From NCBI GenBank assembly GCA_947497945.1, contig CANMIP010000016.1, forward strand, positions 80,595-144,594: a DNA stretch of 64,000 nucleotides, read 5' to 3'. The stretch's first letter is position 1, and each line of letters begins with the position of its first letter. The notes under the pieces are model-generated. The model was given only the letters and a program-made list of their open reading frames with translations, ran no database searches and was not told the DNA's origin. The translations under genes and the position numbers were made by a program. Of this stretch, positions 61,589 to 64,000 are shown in pieces. Source of the DNA: an uncultured Tropicimonas sp. (GTDB lineage Bacteria; Pseudomonadota; Alphaproteobacteria; Rhodobacterales; Rhodobacteraceae).

Positions 61589-62352
61589 GCCCGTGCCTCG
61601 TCCATCAGCGACCGCATCCGGCGGATGGAGGCGTCCAGCCCGACGAAAATCGCTTCGCCCACGAGGAAATGCCCGATATTCAGCTCGACCATTTCGGGAA
61701 AGGCCGCCACCGGCTGCACCGTGTCATAGGTCAGCCCGTGCCCGGCATGGACCTCCAGGCCCAGCGAATGGGCAAAGGCGGACATCTCGCGCAGCCGCTC
61801 CAGTTCCGCGTCGCGCTCCTTGAGCCGCCCCTCGGCATGGGCGTCGCAATAGGCGCCGGTATGCAGCTCGACCACGGCTGCGCCAATGCGGGCGGCGGCC
61901 TCGATCTGGCGTTGGTCGGCGGCGATGAAGATCGAGACGCGGCAGCCGGCGTCGCGCAGCGGGGCGATGAAATGCGCGAGGCGGTTCTCGTCCTGCGCGA
62001 CCTCGAGCCCGCCTTCGGTTGTCCGCTCCTCCCGCTTTTCGGGCACGATGCAGACCGCGTGCGGCTTGAAACGCAGCGCGATGGCCTGCATCTCGTCGGT
62101 GGCGGCCATCTCGAAATTGAGCGGTACGGTGAGATTTTCCGACAGCGCCTCGATATCGGCATCGCTGATATGGCGCCGGTCTTCGCGCAGATGCGCGGTG
62201 ATGCCATCGCAGCCCGCGGCTTCGGCGATACGCGCCGCCCGAAGCGGGTCGGGAACCTCGCCGCCGCGTGCATTTCGCACCGTCGCCACGTGGTCGATAT
62301 TGACGCCGAGCCGCAGCCGGCCCAAGAATTCGGTCCCTTCGGGTGTGGTCAT
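61585..62352 (-). CDS. pdxJ: Pyridoxine 5'-phosphate synthase
   Basis: Makes pyridoxine phosphate from 1-deoxyxylulose-5-phosphate and 3-amino-1-hydroxyacetone phosphate. The 255-aa TIM barrel shows [65 protein letters not shown] and [17 protein letters not shown] precedes the ATG at 62352. It is the first gene of the pdxJ-Dabb-acpS-lepB-rnc run and is divergent from a lipoprotein gene. Confidence 0.96.
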   Translation of the reverse strand: MTTPEGTEFLGRLRLGVNIDHVATVRNARGGEVPDPLRAARIAEAAGCDGITAHLREDRRHISDADIEALSENLTVPLNFEMAATDEMQAIALRFKPHAVCIVPEKREERTTEGGLEVAQDENRLAHFIAPLRDAGCRVSIFIAADQRQIEAAARIGAAVVELHTGAYCDAHAEGRLKERDAELERLREMSAFAHSLGLEVHAGHGLTYDTVQPVAAFPEMVELNIGHFLVGEAIFVGLDASIRRMRSLMDEARA

Positions 62353-62479
62353 CGCCAAGAACTCCCTGTTGCGTTGCAGACATATCTTCGTGAACAGACA
62401 AGGGAAAGCCGTCTTAGACGCCGCGCCACAATTGCGCCGGCTGCAACGCTCGGCTAAGCGGGGGGAACCGTTCCCAACA

Positions 62480-63076
62480 ATGACGAGCCGCACGATGATC
62501 CGCCCGACCTTCAGACAGTCCCGCCGCCTCTTCGCTCTCGCCAGCCTGGCCATCCTTGCCGCTTGCAGCAGCCAGACGCCAGTTTCGCAACAACCAGCGG
62601 AGCCGCTGGGGGAATTCCAGCTCGTTCACAACATTGTGGTCGCCGACGAAGTGCAGAAGGTCCAGCCTTCGCGCGATGTGCCCGCTGATGTCTGGGAAAA
62701 GGCGATGAAGGACGCGGTCGACGCGCGCCTCGGCCGCTACAAGGGCAGCCAGATGTATCATCTCGGCATTGCCGTGCTCGGATACTCCGTCGCCGTGCCG
62801 GGCGTGCCGCTGGTGCTGGCGCCGAAATCGGTGGTGGTGGTCGAAGCGACCGTCTGGGACAATGCCAAGGGCGGCAAGATCAACCAGGAGCCGCGCCAGT
62901 TCACGGTGTTCGAATCCGCCAGCCCAGACCTGTTCATTGGCTCGGGGATCACCAAGAACAAGGACGAACAGGTCGCGAATCTCGCCGCCAATGTTGCGCT
63001 CCAGGTCGAGAAATGGCTGCGCGAGAACGAGGAATGGTTCGCCAAACGGCCCGGAACAGAGGTCGCGGCCCAGTAG
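62480..63076 (+). CDS. Putative lipoprotein of unknown function
   Basis: A 198-aa exported lipoprotein. A signal peptide ([17 protein letters not shown]) ends in a lipobox with Cys. The mature region includes [57 protein letters not shown] and a C-terminal helix [21 protein letters not shown]. It probably belongs to a Rhodobacteraceae lipoprotein family, but I cannot name it with confidence. Start at 62480 or 62495 (both ATG). It lies between pdxJ and tuf with no operon partner. Confidence 0.78.
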   Translation: MTSRTMIRPTFRQSRRLFALASLAILAACSSQTPVSQQPAEPLGEFQLVHNIVVADEVQKVQPSRDVPADVWEKAMKDAVDARLGRYKGSQMYHLGIAVLGYSVAVPGVPLVLAPKSVVVVEATVWDNAKGGKINQEPRQFTVFESASPDLFIGSGITKNKDEQVANLAANVALQVEKWLRENEEWFAKRPGTEVAAQ

Positions 63077-63115
63077 AAAACGGCTTCTGCCCGTCGCGGA
63101 AACATGCGAAGGCGC

Positions 63116-63142
63116 TTGATTTTTCGTTCCAGACACAATACT
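63116..63142 (+). promoter_or_regulatory. Candidate promoter of tuf
   Basis: A TTGATT at 63116-63121 is followed 15 bases later by AATACT at 63137-63142, a plausible -35/-10 pair with a short spacer. It lies about 60 bases before the tuf start. Weak evidence; the tuf gene may instead belong to a longer transcript. Confidence 0.3.
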
Positions 63143-63200
63143 TCGCGCGCGGTGTAGAACGGGCCGCAGGTTGCCCCCCAAAGACGAGGCGCCACGAGAT

Positions 63201-64000
<800 letters not shown>

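Overview
The window reads as a contiguous piece of a high-GC alphaproteobacterial chromosome, almost certainly Rhodobacterales/Rhodobacteraceae (Roseobacter-type). Signs are a BztBCD amino-acid transporter, the ethylmalonyl-CoA pathway pair ecm/ccr, an HvrA-like H-NS protein, an RpoH sigma factor with an intact RpoH box, a LuxR/LuxI pair, the FYDLN acid-rich protein, a Hint_2 protein, and small proteins and intergenic palindromes that I associate with this group. There is no phage, insertion sequence, CRISPR array or rRNA. One tRNA (Ala, GGC) is present. Both ends cut through genes (bztB at the left, tuf at the right).

Layout. 1-3.4 kb: bztB-bztC-bztD with a good terminator. 3.4-8.4 kb: a ribbon-helix-helix protein, an MFS transporter, a small monooxygenase-fold protein, tRNA-Ala, the FYDLN protein, a YgjP-type metallopeptidase and a GntR regulator. 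8.4-10.2 kb: tdk, deoD and an hvrA-like gene (nucleoside salvage plus a nucleoid regulator). 10.2-13.9 kb: divergent ecm and ccr (acetyl-CoA assimilation). 14.1-15.9 kb: a quorum-sensing locus (small ORF, luxR, luxI). 15.9-18.7 kb: a RecD-like helicase, a Hint-domain protein and a 48-aa ORF. 18.8-21.6 kb: lgt-midA-pgeF. 21.7-24.0 kb: ubiK, ybjN-like, proC, csaA-like. 24-28.7 kb: a DUF1989 protein, an orphan membrane-anchored protein, an FAD dehydrogenase and a beta-hydroxyacid dehydrogenase. 28.7-34.8 kb: an AAA ATPase, a polytopic membrane protein, a prepilin peptidase, two TadD-like TPR lipoproteins (Tad/Flp pilus accessory genes) and an outer-membrane barrel.

35.1-38.8 kb: moaB, a LysE-type exporter, a family-4-like uracil-DNA glycosylase, a DsbD-alpha-like protein and yqgE. 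38.9-49.3 kb: murJ-glnD-lppC facing rsmI-yraN-gshB, an esterase and yifB. 49.4-54.6 kb: a sugar-phosphate transferase, a glutathione S-transferase with an extra Cys/His tail, a histidine phosphatase-cobU pair, rpoH, a ChaN-like protein and a Nudix protein. 54.6-62.4 kb: a long minus-strand housekeeping run pdxJ-Dabb-acpS-lepB-rnc // era-DUF1491-recO-tag, interrupted by an opposite-strand TPR-sulfotransferase. 62.5-64 kb: a lipoprotein and the start of tuf.

Most genes are ordinary core genes, many coupled by 4-bp ATGA/GTGA/TTGA overlaps. I see no clear novel multi-gene defence or biosynthetic system. The best candidates for a second look are the quorum-sensing locus with its overlapping small ORF and upstream inverted repeat, the palindromic region between ecm and ccr, a CtrA-type TTAAC array after ubiK, the terminator lying against the deoD ribosome site, and several proteins with altered key residues or extra domains.
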